Positions 52,378 to 60,649 of a DNA stretch of 64,000 bases are shown one piece after another (the stretch's first letter is position 1; the number at the start of each line of letters is the position of its first letter). Made by a program: the position numbers and the translations under genes. The notes under the pieces are model-generated. The model worked only from the letters and a program-made list of their open reading frames with translations, made no database searches and was not told the origin of the DNA. The stretch comes from DATCMH01 sp036563505 (GTDB taxonomy: Bacteria; Pseudomonadota; Alphaproteobacteria; Rhizobiales; Beijerinckiaceae): contig DATCMH010000002.1 in NCBI GenBank assembly GCA_036563505.1, positions 1 through 64,000 of the forward strand, in the 5' to 3' direction.

Positions 52378-53304
52378 ATGAGCGAGCCTTCTCCCGTCGA
52401 CCCGCCCCGCTTCGAAGCCGAGTTCGAGGCTCCCCCTGAAACCTGCGAGGCGGTGTCTCCCCTCGTCCGCCGGGTCGTGGCCGGAAATCCCGGGCCGTTC
52501 ACCTTCACCGGCACCTGCAGCTACATCGTCGGGCAGGGCGAGGTGGCGGTGATCGACCCCGGCCCGGATCTCGACGCCCATGTCGCGGCGCTCCTCGACG
52601 CGGTGGCGGGCGAGAGGGTCACCCACATCCTGGTCTCCCACACCCACCGCGATCATTCGCCCGCGGCCCGGGCGCTCCAGGCCGCGACCGGCGCCCCGAT
52701 CCTGGGCTGCGGGCCGCATCGGGCCGCCCGCCCCTTGCACAACGGCGAGGCCAACACTCTCGAAGGCAGCGGCGACCGCGCCTACGCGCCGGACCGGGTG
52801 CTCGCCGAGGGGGAGGTCATCGAGGGGCCGAGCTGGAGGCTTGAGGCGGTCGAAACCCCCGGCCATACCGCGAACCACCTCTGCTTCGCGCTCGCGCAGG
52901 AAGCAGCCTTATTCTCCGGCGACCACGTCATGGCTTGGTCGACATCCTTCGTCGGTCCGCCGGACGGCGCCATGGGCCCCTACATGGCCTCCCTGGAGAA
53001 GCTGCGCGAACGGGAGGAGACCGTCTACTGGCCCGGTCACGGCGGGCCGGTGCGGGAGCCGCGGCGCTTCGTGCGGGCCCTTCTCCACCATCGCCGCCAG
53101 CGGGAAGCCTCGATCCTGAACCGGCTCGCCGCGGGCGACCGCACCATTGCGGCCATGGTGCCCGCGATCTACCAGGGGCTGAACCCGGCGCTCCAAGGCG
53201 CCGCCGGGCTGAACGTCTTCGCGCATCTGGAAGATCTCGTCGCCCGCGGCCTCGTCCGGTGCGAGGGCGCCCCGAGCCTGTCGGGGATCTACGCGCCGGC
53301 GTGA
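52378..53304 (+). CDS. MBL-fold metallohydrolase (LACTB2-like)
   Basis: A 308-residue protein. The metallo-beta-lactamase fold covers about 40-225 with metal-binding HTHRDH (about 97-102), GHT, SGDH and a later PGHGG. A C-terminal winged-helix-like domain (about 230-308) is typical of the LACTB2/MBLAC2 group, which includes RNases and thioesterases. The substrate is unknown. Its stop is 7 bp from the convergent DUF1499 gene. Confidence 0.88.
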   Translation: MSEPSPVDPPRFEAEFEAPPETCEAVSPLVRRVVAGNPGPFTFTGTCSYIVGQGEVAVIDPGPDLDAHVAALLDAVAGERVTHILVSHTHRDHSPAARALQAATGAPILGCGPHRAARPLHNGEANTLEGSGDRAYAPDRVLAEGEVIEGPSWRLEAVETPGHTANHLCFALAQEAALFSGDHVMAWSTSFVGPPDGAMGPYMASLEKLREREETVYWPGHGGPVREPRRFVRALLHHRRQREASILNRLAAGDRTIAAMVPAIYQGLNPALQGAAGLNVFAHLEDLVARGLVRCEGAPSLSGIYAPA

Positions 53305-53311
53305 CGGCCCG

Positions 53312-54091
53312 CTACTTCTGCGTGATGGCGAGGTTCGAGACCTCGTCGAGGAAGTTACGGATGCGCCGGGCATTGGCACCGTAATCATGGCCGCCGTAGC
53401 GGGAGGCCGAGCGCACGTCGATGCGGGTGCCGTCGGCGCGAGGGCGAAGCCGCACCGTGACGTCGTCGGGCAGGCGCAGCAGGAAGGATCTGTCGACCGC
53501 GTCGAGGCGGCCGAGGCCCAGGCGCCCGCCGGGGCGCGAGGCTTCCACGATGCTCCAGCCCCGGTTCAGCGCCGCCTGGCGCACGATCTCGTAGGCCTCC
53601 TGCGGCGGCAGGTCGAGGGTGAGCGGGGCGACGAAGGGATAGGCGTCGCGCTGCCTCTGGCGAGTTTCGGCCGGCGGATCCGCCGGCACCCGGCCGCCCC
53701 GCGCCTCGAACGCGGCCTGCGAGCGCGAGAAGGTCGGCGGTTGGTCGATGTCCGTGGTGACGTCGGTGAGCCGCGGCAAGGTCAGGCCGCGCAGCGCATA
53801 GAAGCCGGGATAGCCGAGCACGAAGGCCGCAAGCACGAGACCGTAGACGGCCGAGCCCAGGCCCCGACGCCCCTCGGTCCAGACCCGCGCAAAGGCCGCA
53901 AGCGCCAGGAGCACCGCGACGCCCGCGAGCACCAGACCCGTGGCGATGGACACGGCGCCGGGCAGAAGTTCGATCCGCCCGAAGCGGACGAGGATCACCG
54001 CGATGACGGTGACGGCGATGGCAAAGGCCGCCACCCGCGGCGACCAGATAGCGGCCCGGGAGACCGGCTCTTCGAGGATGAGGCGACGCAT
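53312..54091 (-). CDS. DUF1499-family membrane protein
   Basis: A 259-residue protein with three N-terminal hydrophobic segments (about 15-36, 42-66, 80-103) and a periplasmic or cytoplasmic DUF1499 domain from about 115 to the end (DIDQPPTF, then EIVRQAALNRGWSIV, and RYGGHDYGANARRIRNFLD, all typical). The start at 54091 gives a positive N-terminus just before the first segment; the upstream open frame runs into a repeat-rich region and is rejected. DUF1499 function is not known. Confidence 0.85.
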   Translation of the reverse strand: MRRLILEEPVSRAAIWSPRVAAFAIAVTVIAVILVRFGRIELLPGAVSIATGLVLAGVAVLLALAAFARVWTEGRRGLGSAVYGLVLAAFVLGYPGFYALRGLTLPRLTDVTTDIDQPPTFSRSQAAFEARGGRVPADPPAETRQRQRDAYPFVAPLTLDLPPQEAYEIVRQAALNRGWSIVEASRPGGRLGLGRLDAVDRSFLLRLPDDVTVRLRPRADGTRIDVRSASRYGGHDYGANARRIRNFLDEVSNLAITQK

Positions 54092-54184
54092 GCGCGGGGG
54101 TTGTAGCAGATGAGGGCGGGTTGGGGACAGGGATGTTGAGCGGGGTGGGTTGAGGGTGACCTGGGGCCTGGTCCGTCGGCCCCG

Positions 54185-54243
54185 GCGCTCACCCCACCCG
54201 ACCCTCGCTGTCGCGAGGGCCACCCTCCCCGCAGGCGGGGAGG
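54185..54243 (+). repeat. Palindromic intergenic repeat element (copy 2)
   Basis: Begins GCGCTCACCCCACCCG (54185-54200), followed by CCCTCG...CGAGGG and CCTCCCCGC-AG-GCGGGGAGG hairpins. It matches the element at 45553-45658 and, in inverted orientation, the one at 54476-54532. Confidence 0.8.
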
Positions 54244-54251
54244 AATGGGCC

Positions 54252-54289
54252 GCATCCCCCTTCTCCCCTCTGCTGGAGAAGGGGGATGC
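54252..54289. repeat. Long perfect hairpin inside the repeat cluster
   Basis: GCATCCCCCTTCTCC pairs perfectly with GGAGAAGGGGGATGC around an 8-nt loop, a 15-bp stem. It has no T-run and belongs to the repeat block. Confidence 0.7.
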
Positions 54290-54396
54290 CGTAGGCAGCC
54301 TGATGAGGGGTGGCGCGCAGCGCCCCGCGAAGTGAAGAGGATGGTTGGACTGGAGAGACCCTGATCGGCCTGTCGGCCGGGCGCGCGTACCGCGCG

Positions 54397-54455
54397 CCAC
54401 CCCTCTCCCGACCCCGCTGACGCGGGGCCACCCTCTCCCGCAGAGGGGAGAGGGG
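54397..54455 (+). repeat. Divergent member of the palindromic repeat family
   Basis: Same organisation as the other copies (CACCCCTCTCCCG lead, CCCCGC...GCGGGG hairpin, then CCCTCTCCC...GGGGAGAGG hairpin), but with CTCTCCC in place of CTCCCC. Probably a related sub-family. Confidence 0.6.
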
Positions 54456-54475
54456 ACGCGCACGGCCGCTCGCGA

Positions 54476-54532
54476 TCCCTCCCCGCCCGCGGGGAGGGTG
54501 GCCGGCGACAGCCGGACGGGTGGGGTGAGCGC
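54476..54532 (-). repeat. Palindromic intergenic repeat element (copy 3, inverted)
   Basis: Minus-strand copy ending at CGGGTGGGGTGAGCGC (54517-54532), the exact reverse complement of the left module at 54185-54200. It includes the CCCTCCCCGC...GCGGGGAGGG hairpin (about 54477-54498). With copy 2 it brackets a 348-bp block. Confidence 0.8.
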
Positions 54533-54674
54533 TGGGCGTCGACCCGAGCGCTTCACATTGTCCCAGATATGGTTCGCGGGCTCGGGCCTTGAGAACCTCG
54601 ACGTGGAATCTCGTGCCTCCGAACCGGGAGGGCTAGGTCGAGCCTAGCTACCGTTTAGGGGCCGAACGCCCGCC

Positions 54675-56303
54675 TCACGTCCCCGGCAGGCGATAGTCGC
54701 GGAAGCGGTCGCGCAAGGTCGTCTTCTGGATCTTGCCGGTGGCCGTGTGCGGGATCTCCTCGACCACCACCACGTCATCCGGCAGCCACCATTTGGCGAC
54801 CCGGCCGTCGAGATGGGCGAGCAAGGCCTCCTTCGTGGGGAGGCGCCCCTGCTTCGGCACGACGACGAGGAGCGGGCGCTCGTCCCATTTCGGGTGGTGG
54901 ACGCCGATCACCGCGGCCTCGGCGACATCGGGGTGGCCAACGGCGAGGTTCTCGAGCTCGATGGAGGAGATCCACTCGCCGCCGGACTTGATCACGTCCT
55001 TCGAGCGATCGGTGACCTGCATGTAGCCGTTCGGGTCGATGGTCGCGACGTCCCCGGTATCGAAGAAGCCCGCTTCGTCGAGGATGGGCTCGTCTGGCCG
55101 AGCGAAATAGGCGTGGGCGACGGCAGGGCCGCGCACCTTGAGACGCCCGAAGGTCGAACCGTCCCAGGGCAGCTCGCTGCCGGCATCGTCCGTGATCTTG
55201 AACTCGACGAGGAAGGGCGGGCAACCCTGCTTCGCCTTCAAATCGAGCCGCGCTTGCGCGTCGAGGCCATCTGTGTCGGGCTTGAGGAAGCAGTAGGAGC
55301 CGATGGGGCTCATCTCCGTCATGCCCCAGGCATGGTCGACCTGGACGCCGTACTTCGTCTCGAAGGTTTCGGTCATGGCGCGTGGGCAAGTCGAGCCGCC
55401 GATGACCACGCGCTTGAGGTGCGGCAGCGTTCCGCCCGTCGCTTCGAGATGCTGCAGGAGCGCGAGCCACACCGTGGGAACGGCGGCGGTCACCGTGACC
55501 TTCTCGTCGGTCAGGATGCCGTGGACGGACGGGCCGTCGAGCTTCGGTCCGGGCAGGACGAGGGCGGCGCCGGCCATCGGCGCCGTGAAGGCGAAGGACC
55601 AGCCGTTGGCGTGGAACAGGGGCACCACGGGCATCGCCACGTCCCGCGCCGAGAGGCCGAGGCAGTCGGGGGTGTTGCACGCGAGCGAATGCAGGATGTT
55701 GGAGCGGTGCGAGTAGAGCACGCCCTTCGGCTCACCCGTCGTGCCCGACGTGTAGCAGAGCCCGGCGGCAGTATTCTCATCGAAGGAGGCCCAGGCGAAA
55801 TCCTCGTCCGCCTCGGCGAGCCAGGCTTCGTATGGGACGGCGTCGCGAAGCGTGGTCTGCGGGAAATGCGCGGCATCGGTGAGCACCACGAAGCGCTCCA
55901 CCTTCGGCAGGCGGTCCTGCAGCCGCTCCATCAGCGGCACGAAGGTGAGGTCGAGGAGGAGTAGTCGATCCTCGGCGTGGTTCATGATGTAGAGGATCTG
56001 CTCCTCGAAGAGGCGCGGGTTCACGGTGTGATAGACCGCGCCGAGGCCGGTGATGCCGTACCAGGCCTCGAGGTGCCGCCACGTGTTCCAGGCGAGGGTC
56101 GCGACCCGGTCGCCGAGGCCGATGCCCTCGCGGTGGAGGCGCTTCGCGAGCCTGAGGGCGCGCTGCCGGACCGCGGCGTAGCTCGTTCGGTGCATCGGGC
56201 CTTCGACGGAGCGCGAGACGATCGCGCGGTTCGGGTGCTGCGCCGCCGCGTGGTCGATGACGCGGTGAATCAGCAGGGGCCAGTCCTGCATGAGGCCTTG
56301 CAT
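54675..56303 (-). CDS. AMP-dependent acyl-CoA ligase (medium/long-chain or DmdB-like)
   Basis: Activates a carboxylic acid to its CoA thioester through an acyl-adenylate. The 542-residue length is normal. YTSGTTGEPKG (184-194) is the P-loop; WGMTEMSPIG, DTGDVATIDPNGYMQVTDRSKD and the C-terminal lysine in TATGKIQKTTLR are all present. The overall style matches the ligase group that includes DmdB (3-methylthiopropionate) and fatty-acyl ligases; the acid cannot be told. It is divergent from a MarR regulator, which probably controls it. Confidence 0.9.
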   Translation of the reverse strand: MQGLMQDWPLLIHRVIDHAAAQHPNRAIVSRSVEGPMHRTSYAAVRQRALRLAKRLHREGIGLGDRVATLAWNTWRHLEAWYGITGLGAVYHTVNPRLFEEQILYIMNHAEDRLLLLDLTFVPLMERLQDRLPKVERFVVLTDAAHFPQTTLRDAVPYEAWLAEADEDFAWASFDENTAAGLCYTSGTTGEPKGVLYSHRSNILHSLACNTPDCLGLSARDVAMPVVPLFHANGWSFAFTAPMAGAALVLPGPKLDGPSVHGILTDEKVTVTAAVPTVWLALLQHLEATGGTLPHLKRVVIGGSTCPRAMTETFETKYGVQVDHAWGMTEMSPIGSYCFLKPDTDGLDAQARLDLKAKQGCPPFLVEFKITDDAGSELPWDGSTFGRLKVRGPAVAHAYFARPDEPILDEAGFFDTGDVATIDPNGYMQVTDRSKDVIKSGGEWISSIELENLAVGHPDVAEAAVIGVHHPKWDERPLLVVVPKQGRLPTKEALLAHLDGRVAKWWLPDDVVVVEEIPHTATGKIQKTTLRDRFRDYRLPGT

Positions 56304-56430
56304 GGGTGCTCCTCCGGCGCCCGCCGTCGAGGGCGGATGTTCTCGTTGTCCGGCCAGCTTAGGAACGCCTCGTCATGGGCTCAACCGCTGACCCGCGCCC
56401 AAGCCCTGGTCAGATCGAAGCATCCGTGGG

Positions 56431-56450
56431 ATAGTTCGCATGTGAACTAT
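56431..56450. promoter_or_regulatory. Perfect operator-like palindrome at the marR start
   Basis: ATAGTTC-GCATGT-GAACTAT, a perfect inverted repeat with 7-bp arms and a 6-nt spacer, lies in the 138-bp gap between the acyl-CoA ligase and the MarR gene and covers the GTG at 56442. It fits a MarR dimer site controlling both genes. Confidence 0.75.
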
Positions 56451-56915
56451 CCTGCCCGCCCCCTCCCCTCGCCTGCCCCGGAATCGCCCGACCCGATGCG
56501 GGTCTGGTTCCGCTTCGTGCGGCTGCACCGGCGCGTCTTCAACGCCATCGCGGGGCAGTTGAAGGAGCTCGGTCTCTCCGTGCCCCAATTCGACCTGCTC
56601 TCGACCCTGACCGAGCGCGAGGGCGTGACGCAGCAGGAGCTTGCCGAGCGGCTCTACGTGACGAAGGGCAACGTTTCAGGGCTCGTCGACCGCCTCGTCG
56701 AGGCGGGGCTCGTCGAGCGGCGCACGAGCCCGGGAGACCGGCGGTCCCACGCGCTCCACCTCACGGAGCGCGGCCGCGCGCTGGCGCTTCAGGGCATCGC
56801 GGCGCAGCGATCTTACGTCGAGCGGACGTTAGGCCAATTGCCCCGGGACGAACTGGCGGAGCTGGAGCGCCTCGTCACGGCCTGGCGTGAGGCCGCGCGG
56901 GGCGTCGAGGCCTGA
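56442..56915 (+). CDS. MarR-family transcriptional regulator
   Basis: A 157-residue regulator if started at GTG 56442, or 139 from ATG 56496 (MRVWFRF). The winged helix (about 45-115 from the GTG) has QQELAERLYVTKGNVSGLVDRL and the wing sequence SPGDRRSHALHLTERG, which is the standard MarR signature. The GTG lies inside the operator-like palindrome, so the later ATG may be the true start, leaving the palindrome fully in the promoter region. The stop overlaps the patatin start by one base. Confidence 0.9.
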   Translation: MNYPARPLPSPAPESPDPMRVWFRFVRLHRRVFNAIAGQLKELGLSVPQFDLLSTLTEREGVTQQELAERLYVTKGNVSGLVDRLVEAGLVERRTSPGDRRSHALHLTERGRALALQGIAAQRSYVERTLGQLPRDELAELERLVTAWREAARGVEA

Positions 56916-57784
56916 TGTTCGAGGCGGTCGCCTTCGCCGGCGGCGGCAACCGCTGCTACTGGCAGGGCGGATTCTGGGCGGCAGCCGCCCCGGCGCTCGA
57001 TCTCGCGCCGAGCCGCGTCGTGGGTGTCAGCGCCGGGGCCTGGTCGGCCTGCTACTCGCTCCTTGGCTTAGGCCAGCACGTCCATGCCCTCGTCGCCGAC
57101 GGCTGCGCCGGACGGCAGCGCAACTTCGACTTCGCAGCGTGGCGGGCCGGCCAACCACCCTTTCCCGTCGCGGGCCTTTACCGCACCCTGATGGAGCAGA
57201 TCGTCGATGGCGACGCCTTCGAGTGCCTGCGCCAAGGTCCGGAGATCCTGATCGCGCTCGCCCGCAAGCCGCGGCGGCTGCCGCTGTCGCTCGCCATTCC
57301 CCTCGGCCTTGCCGCCTACCAAGTCGAGAAGAAGCTGCGCGCGCCCGTCCACCCGCGCGGCGGGCGGGTCCTGGGCTTCGTGCCGGATTACGTGCGCGTC
57401 CAGGACCTCGCCGGACCTCAGGACCTTGTCGCGGCGCTAATGGCGAGCGCGAGCGTACCGCCCTTCATGCCGGTGGGTTCCGTCGGCGGCCAAGCCGCGC
57501 TCGACGGTGGCCTCGTCGACAACGTGCCGGTCGAACCGCTGCTGCCGGTCGAGGCGGCGGGACGAAAGACCCTCGTGCTCCTGTCGCGGCGCTACAAGGC
57601 CTTCCCGGAGGTGGCGCACCGCACCTACGTCCAGCCCTCGCGGCCCGTGCCGGTCGGGCAGTTCGACATCACCAACGGGAACGGCATCCGCGGCGCTTAC
57701 GCTCTCGGGCTCGAGGACGGCGCGGCCTTCGCCGCGAGCCTGTCGGCGAGGGCCGGCAGGTCGACGATGGAATCGAGCACGTGA
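56915..57784 (+). CDS. Patatin-like phospholipase
   Basis: A 289-residue lipid acyl hydrolase with a Ser-Asp dyad: FAGGGNR (7-13) forms the oxyanion hole, S39 in GVSAG (37-41) is the nucleophile and D197 in LDGGL the catalytic Asp. No signal peptide is visible. The gene starts in the marR stop codon (TGATG), so both are co-expressed, and its 3' end overlaps the convergent HAD phosphatase gene by 88 bp. It may process lipids linked to the acyl-CoA ligase pathway; that link is from position only. Confidence 0.9.
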   Translation: MFEAVAFAGGGNRCYWQGGFWAAAAPALDLAPSRVVGVSAGAWSACYSLLGLGQHVHALVADGCAGRQRNFDFAAWRAGQPPFPVAGLYRTLMEQIVDGDAFECLRQGPEILIALARKPRRLPLSLAIPLGLAAYQVEKKLRAPVHPRGGRVLGFVPDYVRVQDLAGPQDLVAALMASASVPPFMPVGSVGGQAALDGGLVDNVPVEPLLPVEAAGRKTLVLLSRRYKAFPEVAHRTYVQPSRPVPVGQFDITNGNGIRGAYALGLEDGAAFAASLSARAGRSTMESST

Positions 57785-58443
57785 TCAGCGTAGGGGGCCA
57801 CCTCCGCGCGGGCGTCCAGGCCCCGCGGGCCGGTGAGCACCGCGACGGAGATGACGCCGGCCGCACGCGCCGCGTGGAGGTCGTGGAGCGTGTCGCCGAC
57901 CAGCGCCACCTCTGCGGGGGCAAGGCCCGTCGCGGCGCAAAAGGCCAGCACCATGCCGGGATCGGGCTTGCTGCCGAAGCCTGAGTCGTAGCCGGCGATA
58001 TAGGCGAGATGCGGATCGAGGCCCATGGCCGTCGCCTGCGCTCGGGCCGAGGCTTCGGCGTCATTGGTCGCGATGCCGAGGGCCAAGCCGCGGCGGGCGA
58101 GCGCGCGCAGGGTCGCTTCCGGCTCGCCAATCGGCGCCAGCGTTTTCAGCCCCCAGATCCGGAAGAGGTCGTCCATCTCGCCATAGAGCGCCTCGGTCGG
58201 CGGACGGCCCAGCGCCTGGGCCCAGAGCGGGCCGTAGCTCGCCGAGGAGCCCGCGATCAGCGGCGACGTTTGGAGAAAGCGCCGCTCGTCCTCGACGTAG
58301 TGGCTGACTGCCATCAAGGCCTCGAGCCGGCCGCGGTCGCCCCTGCTCAGCGCCCGCATCACCTCGTAGGCCGCCGGCCCCCAGGTGCGGTCGAAATCGA
58401 TCAGGGTGCCGTCCTTATCGAGGAGGATGCCGCGCAGCGCCAT
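57697..58443 (-). CDS. HAD-superfamily hydrolase (phosphoglycolate phosphatase-like)
   Basis: A 248-residue HAD phosphatase. The nucleophile motif is LLDKDGTLID with D9 and D11, IATNDAE is motif II, and GSKPDPGM followed by VGDTLHDLHAA are motifs III and IV, so the catalytic set is complete. A cap domain sits between motifs I and II. The DKDGT form is typical of Gph-like proteins. Its 3' end overlaps the convergent patatin gene over 88 bp, so the two C-termini are encoded on opposite strands. Confidence 0.88.
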   Translation of the reverse strand: MALRGILLDKDGTLIDFDRTWGPAAYEVMRALSRGDRGRLEALMAVSHYVEDERRFLQTSPLIAGSSASYGPLWAQALGRPPTEALYGEMDDLFRIWGLKTLAPIGEPEATLRALARRGLALGIATNDAEASARAQATAMGLDPHLAYIAGYDSGFGSKPDPGMVLAFCAATGLAPAEVALVGDTLHDLHAARAAGVISVAVLTGPRGLDARAEVAPYADHVLDSIVDLPALADRLAAKAAPSSSPRA

Positions 58444-58538
58444 GGTGCCTTTCGCCTGAGATCGCGGCGGGTTGGTAGCCGAGGGGCGGCGCGGCGCATA
58501 GGGCAGACAGGCGCTCAGGTTACGGCTAAGCCTGCGGC

Positions 58539-59999
58539 ATGACGATCACCTTCGACCCCGCCCACGCCCTGCGCGACCGGCTCGCGCGCCGCGAGCTCTC
58601 GGCCACCGAGCTCCTGGATGCCACCCTCGCCCGGATCGAAGCCGCCAACCTGGCGATCAACGCCGTCGTCGCGATGGACGTCGAGGGCGCCCGCACTGCC
58701 GCCGCGGAGGCCGACCGACGCTTCGCTGCGGGTGAGGCGCGCCCGCTCGAAGGTCTAGCCGTCACAATCAAGGATTCCTTTGACACCGTCGGGCTGCCGA
58801 GCACCGCCGGGGCGCCTGCCTACAAGGACCGGCGGCCCGAAACCGACGCGACGGCGGTGGCGCGCCTGAAGGCGGCCGGCGCGATCGTGCTCGGCAAGAG
58901 CAATGTCCCGATCTTCACGGGCGACTTTCAGTCCTACAACCAAGTCTTTGGCATCACGAACAATCCGCATGATCCGGCCCGCTCGCCCGGCGGCTCGTCG
59001 GGCGGCGCCGCGGCCGCCGTCGCGGCGGGGATGACGGGTTTCGAGCTTGGCTCGGATCTGGGCGGCTCGGTACGCTGGCCGTCCCATGCCTGTGGCGTCT
59101 TCGGGCTCAAGCCCACCTGGAACCTGGTCTCGACCTGGGGACACGTCCCGCCGCCCCCTGAGCGGCGGCTCGCCCGCAACGCCGATCTCGTGGTCGCGGG
59201 CCCGATCGCCCGTTCGGCGGCCGATCTCGACCTTCTGCTGCCGGTGCTCGCCGGACCCCGCGACCTCGCCGTGCGGGTGCCGCTGAAGGAACCGCGCCGT
59301 TTGGAGCCAAAGGGGCTTCGCGTGGCGGTCTGGCTCAACGAGCCGTTCGCCCCGGTCCAGCGCGCCGTCTCGGAGAGCGTGCGAGAGGCGGCGCGCCGTC
59401 TTGCCGCCGCAGGCGCTGAGGTCGATGAGACGGCCCGGCCGGGCTTTCGCTTCGAAGAGGCCTTCGAGGTCTTTGCGCTCTTCAATCACGCCATCGTGGC
59501 CTACGGCCTGCCGCCGAAGGTCCGCGACAAGCTCCAGCGCATGGCGGGCTCCTTCGCACCGGGGGACCTCTCGCACCGGGCGCTCCAGGCCCGCGGCGCG
59601 CGGATGACACCCGCCCTCTATCAGCAGACCAAGGCGCGCCAAGGCGTGCTCAAGCGGCGCTGGGCGCGGTTCTTCGAGAGCTACGATGTCCTGCTCTGCC
59701 CCCCGGCCCCGGTCGTCGCCATCCCGCACGATCACGGGCCGGACCTGCACGCCCGGGTGCTCGACATCGACGGCAGCCCGCGCCCCTACCTCGACTTCCT
59801 GTGCTGGGCATCGCTTGCGACGGGCGCCGACCTCCCGGCCGTGTCCGCACCCGTGATGCGCACGTCCGAGGGCCTGCCGACGGGCGTTCAGATCATCGCG
59901 GCGGAGGGCGAGGATCGCACGGCGATCGCGGTCGCGGCGATGCTCGAGGCGATGGGCGGGCGGTTCGTCCCGCCCGCGCTCACGCCGCCGCTGCCCTGA
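58539..59999 (+). CDS. Amidase-signature family amidohydrolase
   Basis: A 486-residue amide hydrolase. The Ser-cisSer-Lys triad is complete: K78 in TIKDSFD, S154 in RSPGGSSGG and S177 in GSDLGGSVRWPS. Substrate specificity is not evident; it is not part of a GatCAB set here. The last 20 bp overlap the convergent YkgJ-type gene. Confidence 0.92.
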   Translation: MTITFDPAHALRDRLARRELSATELLDATLARIEAANLAINAVVAMDVEGARTAAAEADRRFAAGEARPLEGLAVTIKDSFDTVGLPSTAGAPAYKDRRPETDATAVARLKAAGAIVLGKSNVPIFTGDFQSYNQVFGITNNPHDPARSPGGSSGGAAAAVAAGMTGFELGSDLGGSVRWPSHACGVFGLKPTWNLVSTWGHVPPPPERRLARNADLVVAGPIARSAADLDLLLPVLAGPRDLAVRVPLKEPRRLEPKGLRVAVWLNEPFAPVQRAVSESVREAARRLAAAGAEVDETARPGFRFEEAFEVFALFNHAIVAYGLPPKVRDKLQRMAGSFAPGDLSHRALQARGARMTPALYQQTKARQGVLKRRWARFFESYDVLLCPPAPVVAIPHDHGPDLHARVLDIDGSPRPYLDFLCWASLATGADLPAVSAPVMRTSEGLPTGVQIIAAEGEDRTAIAVAAMLEAMGGRFVPPALTPPLP

Positions 60000-60522
60000 C
60001 CTTCTCGACGTCGAGGCGCAAGCCGCTCGCCGTGACGCGTTCCCGCATCTCGATGCGGTCGCCCGGCTCGATGAGCCCGAGAGCCACGTCGCGGTCGGGC
60101 AGGATCACCGTCGCTTGGTGGTTGAGGAAGACGATCACGTGGCGGCGCTCGGCGAGGCCGGCAACCGCCCATTGCTTGAGCTGGCCGTAATAGGGCTGGC
60201 GCTTCCAGGCATTGGCCTGGCCGGGATCGACCTGGACCAGCATATGCCGGGTCATGGGGTCGATGGAGAGGACGAGCTTCGAGCGCTCCGGCTTCCATTC
60301 CGGCCCGAGCCAGCCGGCTGTCATCCAGAGGCAGTGGAAAGACCGGCAATGGTCGGGGCGCGACGCGTGGATGCCGCAGCCGCGTCCGGGCAAGGCATGG
60401 CGGCACCACTGGCCTGCGACCTTCTCGACGGCCGGCACGTCATAGACCTTGCAGCACAGCGTACAGGTGCCGCAGGCGCGGCCCGGCGCCGGTTCGCTGG
60501 CGTAGCGCATCGGGTCGAGCAT
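59980..60522 (-). CDS. YkgJ-like cysteine-cluster (Fe-S/zinc) protein
   Basis: A 180-residue protein. The cysteine cluster CGTCTLCCKVYDVP near the N-terminus, then WCRHALPGRGCGIHASRPDHCRSFHC, matches the CxxCxxCC family annotated as zinc- or iron-chelating. The start at 60522 (MLDPMRY) is chosen because it puts the cluster near the N-terminus as usual; an ATG four codons later is possible. The remaining about 110 residues form an alpha/beta domain with no motif I know. The function is unknown. Confidence 0.8.
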   Translation of the reverse strand: MLDPMRYASEPAPGRACGTCTLCCKVYDVPAVEKVAGQWCRHALPGRGCGIHASRPDHCRSFHCLWMTAGWLGPEWKPERSKLVLSIDPMTRHMLVQVDPGQANAWKRQPYYGQLKQWAVAGLAERRHVIVFLNHQATVILPDRDVALGLIEPGDRIEMRERVTASGLRLDVEKVRAAAA

Positions 60523-60649
60523 GGCTGTTTCGTCCCCCGCGGGCCGTTGCAGGCCCGATTCGCCGGGCACCATGGGGAAGGCCGGGCCTCAGGGCAAGAC
60601 GGCAGCGCGACCCGCGGCGTCGCATGAGGCCCGCGCCGATCCGGCGCGC

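Larger units (their letters stand above)
54092..54674. other. Intergenic region of about 580 bp filled with palindromic repeats
   Basis: From 54185 to 54532 the sequence is a cluster of palindromes flanked by an inverted copy of the same 16-bp module; the units are listed separately. The remaining flanks (54092-54184 and 54533-54674) hold no supported gene. It separates the DUF1499 gene from the acyl-CoA ligase gene, both leftward. Confidence 0.6.

Noticed and set aside
54185..54532. CRISPR array
   Set aside because: The units are palindromic, uneven in spacing and in both orientations, without uniform spacers or cas genes.
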